Source: Halomonas elongata (GTDB taxonomy: Bacteria; Pseudomonadota; Gammaproteobacteria; Pseudomonadales; Halomonadaceae). Taken from it: a stretch of 35,352 nt of DNA. The stretch is taken from the NCBI RefSeq assembly GCF_029081005.1, contig NZ_JAJQTQ010000034.1:1-35352 (forward strand), written 5' to 3'. Below the pieces are notes generated by a model, which was not told the origin of the DNA, ran no database searches, and was given only the letters and a program-made list of their open reading frames with translations. Each line of letters opens with the position of its first letter. Within the stretch, counting starts at the first letter, position 1. The position numbers and the translations under genes are program-made. Positions 1 through 7,139 of this stretch are shown piece after piece.

Positions 1-462
1 GGTGAGGGAGCGGATGCCGGCGTCGAAGCCGTCGACACCGTGGTCGACAACGCCCTGTCCTCCTTCGTCGGCGAACAGCTGGCGCAGAGCGACCGTCCCG
101 AGCTGGGGGCCGCCAAGGTGGTCATCTCCGGCGGGCGTGGCATGGGCAACGGCGAGAACTTCACGCTGCTCGACGGCGTCGCCGACAAGCTCGGCGCGGC
201 CATCGGCGCCTCGCGGGCCGCGGTGGACGCCGGCTTCGTGCCCAACGACATGCAGGTCGGTCAGACCGGCAAGATCGTCGCCCCGGAGCTGTACATCGCG
301 GTGGGCATCTCGGGCGCCATCCAGCACCTGGCGGGGATGAAGGACTCCCGGGTGATCGTGGCGATCAACAAGGACGAGGAGGCGCCGATCTTCCAGGTCG
401 CGGACTATGGATTGGTTGCCGATCTCTTCGAGGCTGTGCCCGAACTGGAAAGCAAGTTGTAA
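1..462 (+). CDS. etfA: Electron transfer flavoprotein alpha subunit, C-terminal part (5' end outside window)
   Basis: The alpha subunit of the ETF heterodimer carries FAD and passes electrons from acyl-CoA and other dehydrogenases to ETF:quinone oxidoreductase in the cytoplasm. The frame is open from base 1, so the gene starts upstream; 153 codons are visible. The C-terminal FAD-binding domain is clear: [12 protein letters not shown], the loop [20 protein letters not shown], and the terminal stretch [18 protein letters not shown] followed by [10 protein letters not shown]. etfB normally lies just upstream. The gene ends with TAA at 460-462 and is followed at once by a second, degenerate copy of its own 3' end. 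Family assignment is firm. Confidence 0.96.
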   Translation, partial: GEGADAGVEAVDTVVDNALSSFVGEQLAQSDRPELGAAKVVISGGRGMGNGENFTLLDGVADKLGAAIGASRAAVDAGFVPNDMQVGQTGKIVAPELYIAVGISGAIQHLAGMKDSRVIVAINKDEEAPIFQVADYGLVADLFEAVPELESKL

Positions 463-464
463 GC

Positions 465-482
465 GGAAGATCGTGATCTTCC
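465..482. repeat. Perfect 8-bp inverted repeat at the etfA tail junction
   Basis: GGAAGATC (465-472), a 2-base spacer GT, then GATCTTCC (475-482) form a perfect palindrome. It starts two bases after the etfA stop codon. Its right arm is the first part of the repeated etfA tail, so it marks the junction where that copy begins. Confidence 0.7.
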
Positions 483-559
483 AGGTCGCGCTCTCGATGA
501 TCGGTGGACTCGTCGCCGACCTGTTCGAGGCCGCGACCGAGCTCGAGAAGAAGCTGTAA
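475..559 (+). pseudogene. Duplicated and diverged 3' end of etfA
   Basis: Bases 476-559 are 28 in-frame codons ending in TAA. They read IFQVALSMIGG, then [16 protein letters not shown]. This aligns with the last residues of the intact etfA just upstream (IFQVADYG, then [16 protein letters not shown]). It lies in a different frame from etfA, has no start codon or ribosome site of its own, and differs at many bases, so it is not a recent slippage product. It looks like the old end of an etfA gene left behind after recombination gave the gene a new 3' end. An ancient tandem duplication of the tail is the alternative. Confidence 0.75.
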
Positions 560-606
560 GGAAATGCCACGCGCGCGATGGCCATTGCCACCGCAAGCCT
601 CATAGG

Positions 607-639
607 CCGGCCTTCCCATCGGGGAGGCCGGTTTTTTTT
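607..639 (+). terminator. Rho-independent terminator after etfA
   Basis: The stem CCGGCCTTCCC / GGGGAGGCCGG (11 pairs, one G-T) with loop ATC is followed directly by eight T residues (632-639). This is a textbook intrinsic terminator. It closes the etf operon and separates it from the TonB operon. Confidence 0.92.
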
Positions 640-660
640 CGGTATCGCCGACATGGCGTG

Positions 661-679
661 GATATTGATAATAATTCTT
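661..679 (+). promoter_or_regulatory. Probable Fur box upstream of the TonB operon
   Basis: GATATTGATAATAATTCTT matches the classical 19-base Fur consensus GATAATGATAATCATTATC at 15 of 19 positions. It is AT-rich in otherwise GC-rich DNA and lies 49 bases before the GTG start of the first gene. A -35-like TTGATA lies inside it (665-670), so Fur bound here would block transcription. Iron repression of a TonB system fits known biology; binding itself is inferred. Confidence 0.7.
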
Positions 680-727
680 GTTTGAGGTAGCGTACCAGGC
701 GTTCAGCGCACCTTCCGGGAGACGAGC

Positions 728-1495
728 GTGCAGTATAGACAACCATGGATTCGCTGGGGGATAGCGGGGCTCGCCCTGACCCTGGCGGCCTCGGCGTCGG
801 CCCAGTCGTCGCTTCGCGACGAGGCGCTCGACGCCCAGCGCACCCAGGCCGAGTTGCAGGATCGCATCGACGATGCCGACGAGGCGGTCCGCGAGCAACT
901 GCGTGAGCTGCGCCAGGCGCGGGAAGAGACTCGTCGCCTGCAGACCTACAACGAGGAACTGACGCCGATCGTCGAGCGTCAGGCCGATACCCTCGACGAG
1001 CGCCGGTCCGGGTTCGAGACGCTGGCCGAGACCCGTGAGGCTCTGCCCGGGCTGCTGCGCGAGATGGTCGAACGACTGCGGTCCTGGGTCGAGCGTGACA
1101 TGCCGTTTCTGCGTGACGAGCGTCTGGCCCGGGTGTCGTCACTCGAATCCACGCTCTCGGCGGCGGATCTAAGCAGTGCCGAGAAGCTGGAACGCGTTCT
1201 GGCGGCATGGCGTGCCGAGCTCGATTACGGTCGTGAACTGGATGCCTGGCGTGGCGAGCTGTCGGGTGACACGCCTCGGGAAGTGGACTTCCTGCGCCTC
1301 GGGCGGGTCGGTTGGTATTATCTGACCCCCGATGGCCATCAGGGCGGTGTCTGGAAGGCCGAGGCCGGCGAGTGGCAATCCCTCGATGAATCGGCCCTGG
1401 CGGAAATCCGCAAGGGACTGCGCATCGTGCGCGAACAGCGCGCTCCGGCGATGCTGGACCTGCCCGTCTCCCAGCCGGTGGAGGATGCCTCATGA
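728..1495 (+). CDS. DUF3450 family periplasmic protein, first gene of TonB2-type operon
   Basis: 255 residues. The start is GTG at 728, chosen because GGGAGA (717-722) lies five bases before it. A signal peptide is evident (basic MQYRQPWIR, hydrophobic core, cleavage after ASASA near residue 25). It is followed by a charged, heptad-like coiled-coil region (about 30-105) and a C-terminal domain with RLGRVGWYYLTPDGHQGGVW, typical of DUF3450. In Vibrio-type tonB2 clusters a DUF3450 gene commonly precedes ttpC-exbB-exbD-tonB-TPR, and the same order is present here. The biochemical role is not established; a periplasmic accessory of the TonB motor is inferred. The stop overlaps the next start (ATGA, 1492-1495), indicating translational coupling. 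Confidence 0.88.
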   Translation: MQYRQPWIRWGIAGLALTLAASASAQSSLRDEALDAQRTQAELQDRIDDADEAVREQLRELRQAREETRRLQTYNEELTPIVERQADTLDERRSGFETLAETREALPGLLREMVERLRSWVERDMPFLRDERLARVSSLESTLSAADLSSAEKLERVLAAWRAELDYGRELDAWRGELSGDTPREVDFLRLGRVGWYYLTPDGHQGGVWKAEAGEWQSLDESALAEIRKGLRIVREQRAPAMLDLPVSQPVEDAS

Positions 1496-2880
1496 TCGGT
1501 CGTCATTCGATGATCCGTACCCTGGCCGTCGCCATGCTCGCCGTCTTGCCGTCGGGCGCTGCCCTGGCACAGTCCAGCGAGGAGGCGCTACAGACATTCC
1601 AGGCCGAACGCGAAGCGGCCGAGGCGCGCGACCGAGCCCGCCTCGCCGAACTGGTGGATGATCGGCAGGCGCTCGAGAGTGCCCTCGAGGAAGCCCGTGC
1701 CTCGCTTGCGACGGCTCGCGAAAGGCGCCAGGAGCTGGAAGCGCGACAGCAGTCGCAACGAGCCGAGCTCCAGGAACTGGCCGGCCAGATCGAGGAGCAG
1801 GGTGGCGATCTCGGGCCGGTGTTCGACGAAGTGGCGAGCGCCAGTGGCGAGCTGCGCGATGACCTGGGGCAGAGCTGGCTGACGCTGGGCGCCGAAGCAT
1901 CGTTGCCGCCGCGCCTGGACGACGAAGGGGTGTTGCGCCCTCGCCAGGTCGAGACGCTGGCGGACAGTCTGATGGGGATGACGCGCGAGACCGCGCGGGT
2001 CATCAACCTGACCGCACCCGTGGCTGGACAGGATGGGCAACGCAGCGAACGGCCGGTAACACGGGTCGGCGGTCTGCTGGCCTTCAGCGAGGGCCAGTTG
2101 TTGCAGCGCAACGGCGACGAGGGCGATCTGTCGGTGCTCGAGCACACGCCCGGTTCGGTCAGTGAACGCCTGAGCGCCTTCCAGGCGGGGCAGGGCGATA
2201 CGATCTCCCTGGACCCTACCGACGGCCAGGTGCTCGAGGCCATGGCCCAGCAGCCGACATTGCTGGAACGCTTCCAGCAGGGCGGCGCCGTGGGCTATGT
2301 GGTGGTGGTGCTCGGTGTGCTCGGCCTGCTGGTGGCGTTGTGCCAGTACCTCTACCTGTTGCGTGTCACAGTCACGCTCAAGCGTCAGCTCGGCGATCTG
2401 GAGCGGCTGCGCGAGGACAACCCGCTGGGGCGGGTGCTGTCGCGTTTCCATGCCCTCGGCGCCGGGCATGCCCCCGAAGCGCTGGAGGCGCGCCTCGACG
2501 AGGCCATGCTGGCCGAGCAGCCGCGCCTCGAGCGTGGCCAGTCGCTGGTCAAGATGCTGGCTGCGGTGGCGCCGTTGCTCGGGTTATTGGGCACCGTGAC
2601 CGGCATGATCGTGACCTTCCAGTCGATCACCGTGTTCGGCACCGGGGATCCCCAACTGATGGCCGGCGGCATCAGCCAGGCTCTGGTGACCACGGTACTG
2701 GGCCTGATCACCGCCGTGCCCCTGTTGTTCGCCCATACCGCGCTCACCAGCCGTAGCCGCTCGCTGATCGGCATCATGGAAGGACGCGCCAGCGCGGTGC
2801 TGGCGGATCGGCTGGAGGCCGACCAGGCCGCCGCCTCGGCAACCGCGGCGACGAAGCGCCATGCCGATGCCCTGGCTTGA
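1492..2880 (+). CDS. ttpC: TtpC-like MotA/TolQ/ExbB proton-channel protein with periplasmic coiled coil
   Basis: 462 residues. The start ATG 1492 overlaps the upstream stop and is preceded by GGTGGAGG; a second in-frame ATG at 1510 is possible. The protein has a signal peptide (cleavage near SGAALAQ, residue 27), a long Glu/Arg-rich coiled coil (about 30-105), a periplasmic domain to about 260, then an ExbB-like part. That part has membrane segments near 266-290, 352-378 and 394-418, including MLAAVAPLLGLLGTVTGMI. This architecture is that of TtpC, a fourth motor component essential to Vibrio TonB2 systems. It probably assembles with the following ExbB and ExbD in the inner membrane. The symbol rests on architecture and gene order. 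Confidence 0.88.
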   Translation: MIGRHSMIRTLAVAMLAVLPSGAALAQSSEEALQTFQAEREAAEARDRARLAELVDDRQALESALEEARASLATARERRQELEARQQSQRAELQELAGQIEEQGGDLGPVFDEVASASGELRDDLGQSWLTLGAEASLPPRLDDEGVLRPRQVETLADSLMGMTRETARVINLTAPVAGQDGQRSERPVTRVGGLLAFSEGQLLQRNGDEGDLSVLEHTPGSVSERLSAFQAGQGDTISLDPTDGQVLEAMAQQPTLLERFQQGGAVGYVVVVLGVLGLLVALCQYLYLLRVTVTLKRQLGDLERLREDNPLGRVLSRFHALGAGHAPEALEARLDEAMLAEQPRLERGQSLVKMLAAVAPLLGLLGTVTGMIVTFQSITVFGTGDPQLMAGGISQALVTTVLGLITAVPLLFAHTALTSRSRSLIGIMEGRASAVLADRLEADQAAASATAATKRHADALA

Positions 2881-3397
2881 TCCTCTCGTCCGGCTGGTCG
2901 ATGCCGGAGGCCCGGTCCTGGTGGTCATCGCCGGGGTGGCCATGCTGCTGTTCTCGGTGGCGCTCGAGCGCTGGTGGTTCTTTCGCTTCCACTATCGCCC
3001 GGCGCGCCGAGACCTGGTGGATCACTGGGTGGCGCGGCACGACCGTGTCAGCTGGAGTGCACTGACCCTGCGCGAGGTCTGGGTGCGCGAGTTGATCGCC
3101 TCGCTGCGTGGTCCCTTGCCCTGGCTCAAGTTGCTGGTGGTCATCTGCCCATTGCTGGGCCTGCTCGGCACCGTGACCGGCATGATCACGGTCTTCGACA
3201 GCCTGTCGGTCAGTGAAGTCAACCAGGCGCGCGCCATGGCCGACGGCGTGGCCCGAGCCACCCTGCCGACCCTGAGCGGGATGGCGGTGTCGGTGGTGGG
3301 CCTGCTCTTCATCACCCGCCTGGAACATATCATCCGGCGCGAGGACCAGCGGTTGCATGATCGCCTTGCCCGCGCCGCGGAGGACGCACATGCGTAG
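2861..3397 (+). CDS. exbB: ExbB-type biopolymer transport protein
   Basis: 178 residues, a short ExbB of the TonB2 type. There are three membrane segments: GGPVLVVIAGVAMLLFSVAL (about 16-35), WLKLLVVICPLLGLLGTVTG (about 88-107) and LPTLSGMAVSVVGLLFITRL (about 135-154). The last two line the proton path in MotA/TolQ/ExbB proteins. It forms a pentameric inner-membrane channel around ExbD and converts proton motive force to TonB movement. The start overlaps ttpC by 20 bases; ATG 2867, two codons later, is an alternative, and no strong ribosome site separates them. The stop overlaps the exbD start. Confidence 0.93.
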   Translation: MPMPWLDPLVRLVDAGGPVLVVIAGVAMLLFSVALERWWFFRFHYRPARRDLVDHWVARHDRVSWSALTLREVWVRELIASLRGPLPWLKLLVVICPLLGLLGTVTGMITVFDSLSVSEVNQARAMADGVARATLPTLSGMAVSVVGLLFITRLEHIIRREDQRLHDRLARAAEDAHA

Positions 3398-3794
3398 ACG
3401 TCGACTCGGCACCGGTGACGAGTCCAGCGAGGTCAATCTGACGCCGATGCTGGACGTGGTGTTCATCATGCTGATCTTCTTCATTGTCACCACCAGCTTC
3501 ATCAAGGAGAGCGGTGTCGAGATCGAGCGCCCCGAATCGAGTGCGGCCTCGCCGCGCCCCGATGCCCAGGTCCTGGTGGCGATCACCCCCGAGGGGGCCG
3601 TCTGGGTCGATGGTGAACCCGTGGATATCCATCGGGTCGGTCCCAGGGTGGCCGGCATGGTCAGCGACGAGGGATCGGTGGTGATCCAGGCCGATCGTGA
3701 CGCTACCACCGGCGTGCTGATCGAGGTCATGGATCGGCTGCGCGAGGCCGACGTCGAGCAGGTCGCGGTGGCGGCGCAACGGAGCGGGGCCTGA
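3390..3794 (+). CDS. exbD: ExbD-type biopolymer transport protein
   Basis: 134 residues. The ATG at 3390 is preferred over an upstream ATG at 3357 because GGAGGA (3379-3384) lies five bases before it and the protein then begins with the usual basic cytoplasmic MRRRRLG. The single membrane helix NLTPMLDVVFIMLIFFIVTT carries the conserved proton-carrying aspartate (Asp22). The rest is the periplasmic ExbD domain. ExbD sits inside the ExbB pentamer and contacts TonB. The start overlaps the exbB stop by eight bases, and the stop overlaps tonB by one base (TGATG). Confidence 0.95.
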   Translation: MRRRRLGTGDESSEVNLTPMLDVVFIMLIFFIVTTSFIKESGVEIERPESSAASPRPDAQVLVAITPEGAVWVDGEPVDIHRVGPRVAGMVSDEGSVVIQADRDATTGVLIEVMDRLREADVEQVAVAAQRSGA

Positions 3795-4588
3795 TGCTGC
3801 GCCATCCCTTCGCCCTGGTCGCCGGTTCGGCGCTGGCGCTGGTGCTCTTCATGCTGTTGGCGTTGCTGGTGGTGCCCCCGGAGGCCGAGCCCGAGCGCCG
3901 CCTGGAGACCATGACCATGAGCATGGCCGAGGCACCGGCCGAGCTAGAGACCGAGCCCAGCCCTGCGCCCACGGCCAGTGCGCCACCACCACCGGCACAG
4001 GCGGCGACACCGCCTCCTCAGCCGGCGCCTTCACCCAGTGTCAGCAGCGAAATTGCCCTGCCGGAGCCCGAGCTGGAACCGTTGGACGTCCCCGATGTGC
4101 CGATGGACGAGTCGTTGCCGGAGCTCCAGGAAACGCCGCCCGAGCCACAGCCGGAACCGGAACCCGAGCCACAGCCGGAACCCGAGCCGGAACCGACCCC
4201 GCAGCCCGAGCCGGCTTCGGAGCCCTCGCCGGAGCCGACCCCTGAATCGGTCTCACAGGCCGCATCGGCGTCCGGCGAATCGGCCAATGAGGCGGCCTCC
4301 GCGGCCTCGCAGGAACCCGTGGATGTGGGAACATCGGCCCAGGCGACGCGACGGGGCCAGCCGACGTATCCGTCGCGTGCGCAGCGTCGCGGGATCGAGG
4401 GGCATGTCGTGGTGCAGTTCATCATCCGACCCGATGGCAGCGTGGATCCGGGCAGTGTCGAAGTGCTGGAGTCGAATCCGCCCAGGGTGTTCGAGCGTGC
4501 CGCCAGGCGATCGATCATCGATTGGCAATTTCAGCCGGCCGAGCAGCGTCGGCGGGCCCGTCAGCGTTTCGAGTTCAAGTTGAGGTAG
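3794..4588 (+). CDS. tonB: TonB energy-transducing protein
   Basis: 264 residues. One N-terminal membrane anchor (about 7-28) is followed by a long Pro/Glu-rich periplasmic spacer (about 30-170, with runs of EP and QPEP). The C-terminal TonB domain reads PTYPSRAQRRGIEGHVVVQF, then FIIRPDGSVDPGSVEVLES and IIDWQFQP. The YP motif and the final beta strands contact the TonB box of outer-membrane receptors. TonB2-type proteins are often near 200 residues; this one is longer because of the spacer. It shares the operon with its motor. Which receptors it serves cannot be read here; an iron link is suggested by the upstream Fur box. Confidence 0.93.
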   Translation: MLRHPFALVAGSALALVLFMLLALLVVPPEAEPERRLETMTMSMAEAPAELETEPSPAPTASAPPPPAQAATPPPQPAPSPSVSSEIALPEPELEPLDVPDVPMDESLPELQETPPEPQPEPEPEPQPEPEPEPTPQPEPASEPSPEPTPESVSQAASASGESANEAASAASQEPVDVGTSAQATRRGQPTYPSRAQRRGIEGHVVVQFIIRPDGSVDPGSVEVLESNPPRVFERAARRSIIDWQFQPAEQRRRARQRFEFKLR

Positions 4589-4592
4589 TCGC

Positions 4593-5729
4593 ATGCGCCA
4601 TGCCCCCTATGCCTGCATCCTGATCGCCGGCGCCTGGTTGTCCGCATCGCCGGCCTGGGCTGCGCCGACGCTGCCCGGCGGGATCATCGATGATCTCCAG
4701 GGGCTCGAGGCGCGTCTCGCCGAGGGCGATGCCGCCGATGTCGAGCACCGGGCCACTCGGCAGGCCGAGCGGCTCGCGGGAGGCAATGCCGCGGACCGCT
4801 GGGCACGTGCGTTGTACCTGCAACTCGCCGCCAACGCCGAGGTGCGTCGCGATAACCTGCGGTCGGCCGCCGAGCATCTGGCTACCGCGCGAGGTATCGA
4901 TGGTGTCGAGCAGGCGCAAGCGGATCGCTGGTTGAGGCAGGAGGCCGGGCTGCGAGCCCGCCTCGGCGAGCCCGGCCGGGCCAGGGAACTCTTGGGTAGC
5001 TGGTTCCAGCGTCATGGTGGCGATGCCGACGCGCGCTGGTTGATGGCGCAGTTGCAGGCCCAGGCCTCGCGATGGGAACAGGCCGCCGATTGGGCCCAGC
5101 GCGCCCTGGAAGGCGATGTGTCACCGTCGCGGCAGCGCCTGGGGCTGGCAGCCACGGCCTTGCAGCGAGCCGGCCGGCAACAAGCGGCCCTGGCGGTGCT
5201 GGAGAGACAACTGGCGGGGGACGATGAGAACCCGGAAACCTGGCGTCGTGCGGCGGGGCTGGCGCAGCGCATGGACGATCCGGGCCGGGCCGCGGCACTG
5301 TGGGAAACGGCCTGGCGGCGTGGTGTGCTGAGCGGTGCGGATGATCTGATGCAGCGGATTCGACTGCATCTGGCGGCGGGCACGCCGGCCCGGGCGGCGG
5401 AGATCCTGGATCATGCATTGGAGGCGGGCAGCCTGGACGATTCGCTGGAGCATCGCCGCCTGCTGGCCGAGGCCTGGCAGGCGGCCCGTGACCGCGACCA
5501 GGCACTGACCGCCTGGCAAGAGGTCGCCAAGCGCAGTGAGACCGCCGAGGATTGGTTGCGACTGGGTCAACTGGCTGCCGACTGGAACCGCCTGGACCTG
5601 GCTCGGGAGGCATTGCGTCGCGCGGAGCAGAAGGGCGCCACCGAGGCGAGCGACTGGTTGGCGGCGCTGCCCGAGGAAACGGCGTCACGCGATGCGTCGG
5701 GCAGCGGCAGAGCGGAGGCTGAGGGGTGA
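4593..5729 (+). CDS. Periplasmic TPR-repeat protein, last gene of TonB2-type operon
   Basis: 378 residues with a signal peptide (cleavage after AWA, residue 23). The remainder is alpha-helical and Ala/Leu/Arg-rich with recurrent tetratricopeptide spacing (WLMAQLQAQASRWEQAADWA, WRRAAGLAQRMDDPGRAAAL, WLRLGQLAADWNRLDLAREA), about eight to ten helix pairs. A TPR protein is the usual last gene of Vibrio-type tonB2 operons and is thought to be an accessory of the transport complex. Its partner is unknown. The start lies four bases after the tonB stop, so it is probably translated by coupling. Confidence 0.85.
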   Translation: MRHAPYACILIAGAWLSASPAWAAPTLPGGIIDDLQGLEARLAEGDAADVEHRATRQAERLAGGNAADRWARALYLQLAANAEVRRDNLRSAAEHLATARGIDGVEQAQADRWLRQEAGLRARLGEPGRARELLGSWFQRHGGDADARWLMAQLQAQASRWEQAADWAQRALEGDVSPSRQRLGLAATALQRAGRQQAALAVLERQLAGDDENPETWRRAAGLAQRMDDPGRAAALWETAWRRGVLSGADDLMQRIRLHLAAGTPARAAEILDHALEAGSLDDSLEHRRLLAEAWQAARDRDQALTAWQEVAKRSETAEDWLRLGQLAADWNRLDLAREALRRAEQKGATEASDWLAALPEETASRDASGSGRAEAEG

Positions 5730-5757
5730 GCGTCTCCGCTCTCTCGGCTATTAACCT

Positions 5758-5794
5758 GGCAATCAAAGCGTTCAGGATGATCTCTTTGATTGTC
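5758..5794. terminator. Hairpin after the TonB operon, possible terminator
   Basis: CAATCAAAG (5760-5768) pairs perfectly with CTTTGATTG (5784-5792). It extends by one G-T and one G-C pair to give an 11-pair stem with a 15-base loop. There is no T-run after it, so it may be a transcript-stabilising 3' structure or a Rho-dependent end rather than a strict intrinsic terminator. A second hairpin, GCGGCAC / GTGCCGC, lies at 5868-5887. Confidence 0.45.
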
Positions 5795-5887
5795 GCCCAC
5801 CTCACGCTGGCGCAGACAGGTGAATCTGCTGGCGTGGTGTAGGCTCGCGCCGGGCTGTCGGCCGGCGGCGGCACGTCCCTGTGCCGC

Positions 5888-5929
5888 GATTAACCCGACC
5901 TGAATGCTTGCCGGGTTAATCGTTCAGGT
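5888..5929. repeat. Two interleaved inverted repeats at the 3' end of xthA
   Basis: Arms A and A' are GATTAACCCG (5888-5897) and CGGGTTAATC (5912-5921), ten perfect pairs. Arms B and B' are ACCTGAA (5898-5904) and TTCAGGT (5923-5929), seven perfect pairs. The order A-B-A'-B' means both hairpins cannot form simply at the same time. The xthA stop codon lies inside A'. It probably acts in termination or mRNA 3'-end stability between the convergent TonB operon and xthA. Confidence 0.6.
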
Positions 5930-6752
5930 CGAGCTCGGTCCACACGGGGGCGTGATCCGACGGCTTCTCCATCCCGCGCAGGTCGTAGTCGATCCCGGCA
6001 TCGGTGATGTGCGTCACCAGGGGGGCGGTGGTCAGGATATAGTCGATCCGCAGGCCACGCTTGGGGTCGCGGTCGAAGCCCTTCGAGCGATAATCGAACC
6101 AGCTGAAGCGGTCGTCGATCTCGGGGTAGCGGTGCCGGTAGCTGTCTGCAAGCCCCCAGGCCTTGATGGCGTCCAGCCACTCGCGTTCCTCCGGCTGGAA
6201 GCTGGTCTTGCCTTCGCGCAGCCAGCGCTTGCGGTTGGATTCGCCGATGCCGATATCGATATCCGCGGGCGAGATATTGAAATCGCCCATGATCGCCAGG
6301 CGCTCGTCCGCACGGTGATGCTCATTCAGCAACGAGGCGAGCTGGCCATAGAAGCGTCGCTTGTGGGGAAACTTCACCGGATGCTCGATGTTCTCGCCCT
6401 GGGGGAAATACCCGTTCCAGATCGTCAACGGCTCGCCGTCGGCGCCGCGCAGGCGCACGCCGATCATGCGGCGCTGGGCGTCTTCCTCGTCATCGGGGAA
6501 ACCGTACTGGACGAGCTCGGGCTCTTCCGGGCACTGCTCGCGGCAGCACATCAGGGCCACGCCATAGTGTCCCTTCTGGCCATGGTAATAGACGCGATAG
6601 CCCAGTGCCTCCACGGCGTCGACCGGGAACTCGCTATCCTGGACCTTGGTCTCCTGAAGACCGATCACCGCCGGACGGTGACGCTCGATCAGGGCCTCGA
6701 GCTGGTGCAGGCGGGCCCGAATACCGTTGATATTGAATGACACCAGGCGCAT
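5916..6752 (-). CDS. xthA: Exodeoxyribonuclease III
   Basis: 278 residues (E. coli Xth 268). This Mg-dependent AP endonuclease and 3'-5' exonuclease removes abasic sites and blocked 3' ends in base-excision repair. All family residues are visible: Asn7 in [10 protein letters not shown], Glu34 in GLQETK, GDFN with Asp157 and Asn159, Asp237 in RIDYIL, and Asp266/His267 in SDHAPVW. The start is ATG at 6752, where the family sequence [10 protein letters not shown] begins and AAGGA precedes it. The frame is open further upstream, but that part only overlaps the neighbouring gene in another frame. Two bases separate it from the upstream small gene, so the pair is co-transcribed. Confidence 0.96.
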   Translation of the reverse strand: MRLVSFNINGIRARLHQLEALIERHRPAVIGLQETKVQDSEFPVDAVEALGYRVYYHGQKGHYGVALMCCREQCPEEPELVQYGFPDDEEDAQRRMIGVRLRGADGEPLTIWNGYFPQGENIEHPVKFPHKRRFYGQLASLLNEHHRADERLAIMGDFNISPADIDIGIGESNRKRWLREGKTSFQPEEREWLDAIKAWGLADSYRHRYPEIDDRFSWFDYRSKGFDRDPKRGLRIDYILTTAPLVTHITDAGIDYDLRGMEKPSDHAPVWTELDLND

Positions 6753-6754
6753 CG

Positions 6755-6991
6755 TCAGTCGTCCTTGTCGTGAGAGTTGTCGGGATGGATGTCGATCGGC
6801 TGGCCGGTTTCCTGGCGGGCCTGCTTGCGGGCCGCCTGCAGCTTGCGTTGCTGGCGTTTCTTCTGGCTGAAACGCCGTGACGGACCGATCTGATCGGGGT
6901 TGTCGTGACGCCACTGCTTGTAGTCCTTGCGTCGTCCGGTGCGGATCGTCACCTTGTCGGACAGCGAGCGGGTCTTCTTTCGGCGTGTCAT
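6755..6991 (-). CDS. Small highly basic hypothetical protein upstream of xthA
   Basis: 78 residues, not assigned to a family. ATG 6991 is chosen because AAGGAG (complement of 7001-7006) lies nine bases before it; an out-of-frame ATG five bases upstream is too close to that site. The sequence is rich in Arg, Lys and Gln ([40 protein letters not shown]) with an acidic end, DNSHDKDD. Such composition suggests an RNA- or ribosome-associated protein, but this is inference. It reads directly into xthA. The real start codon, good ribosome site and tight spacing support a real gene. Confidence 0.75.
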   Translation of the reverse strand: MTRRKKTRSLSDKVTIRTGRRKDYKQWRHDNPDQIGPSRRFSQKKRQQRKLQAARKQARQETGQPIDIHPDNSHDKDD

Positions 6992-7079
6992 GACGCATGG
7001 CTCCTTGGAGAATGCCGCCATTCTAGCAGGCCCGGGCGTACCGTCGACAGCGATGGACGCGCCCTCGAGGCGCGAGAAC

Positions 7080-7088
7080 TGGTACAAT
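7080..7088 (+). promoter_or_regulatory. Extended -10 promoter for rhlB
   Basis: TGGTACAAT matches the extended -10 form (TG, one base, then TATAAT with one mismatch). No good -35 is visible at 17 bases, which is typical of extended -10 promoters. Transcription would start near 7095, about 45 bases before the rhlB ATG. Confidence 0.5.
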
Positions 7089-7139
7089 GGCCGTTTGTGT
7101 CACGCATCCATCCACAACACGGACGAGACAGCACAGCCT

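Noticed and set aside
365..898. 177-codon minus-strand frame across the etfA end, terminator and TonB leader
   Set aside because: It spans a strong terminator and the Fur-box region and has no motifs; it is spurious.
4139..4215. GAACCC/GAGCCA-type repeats in tonB as a possible DNA repeat element
   Set aside because: They are explained by the Glu-Pro-rich TonB spacer and stay in frame.
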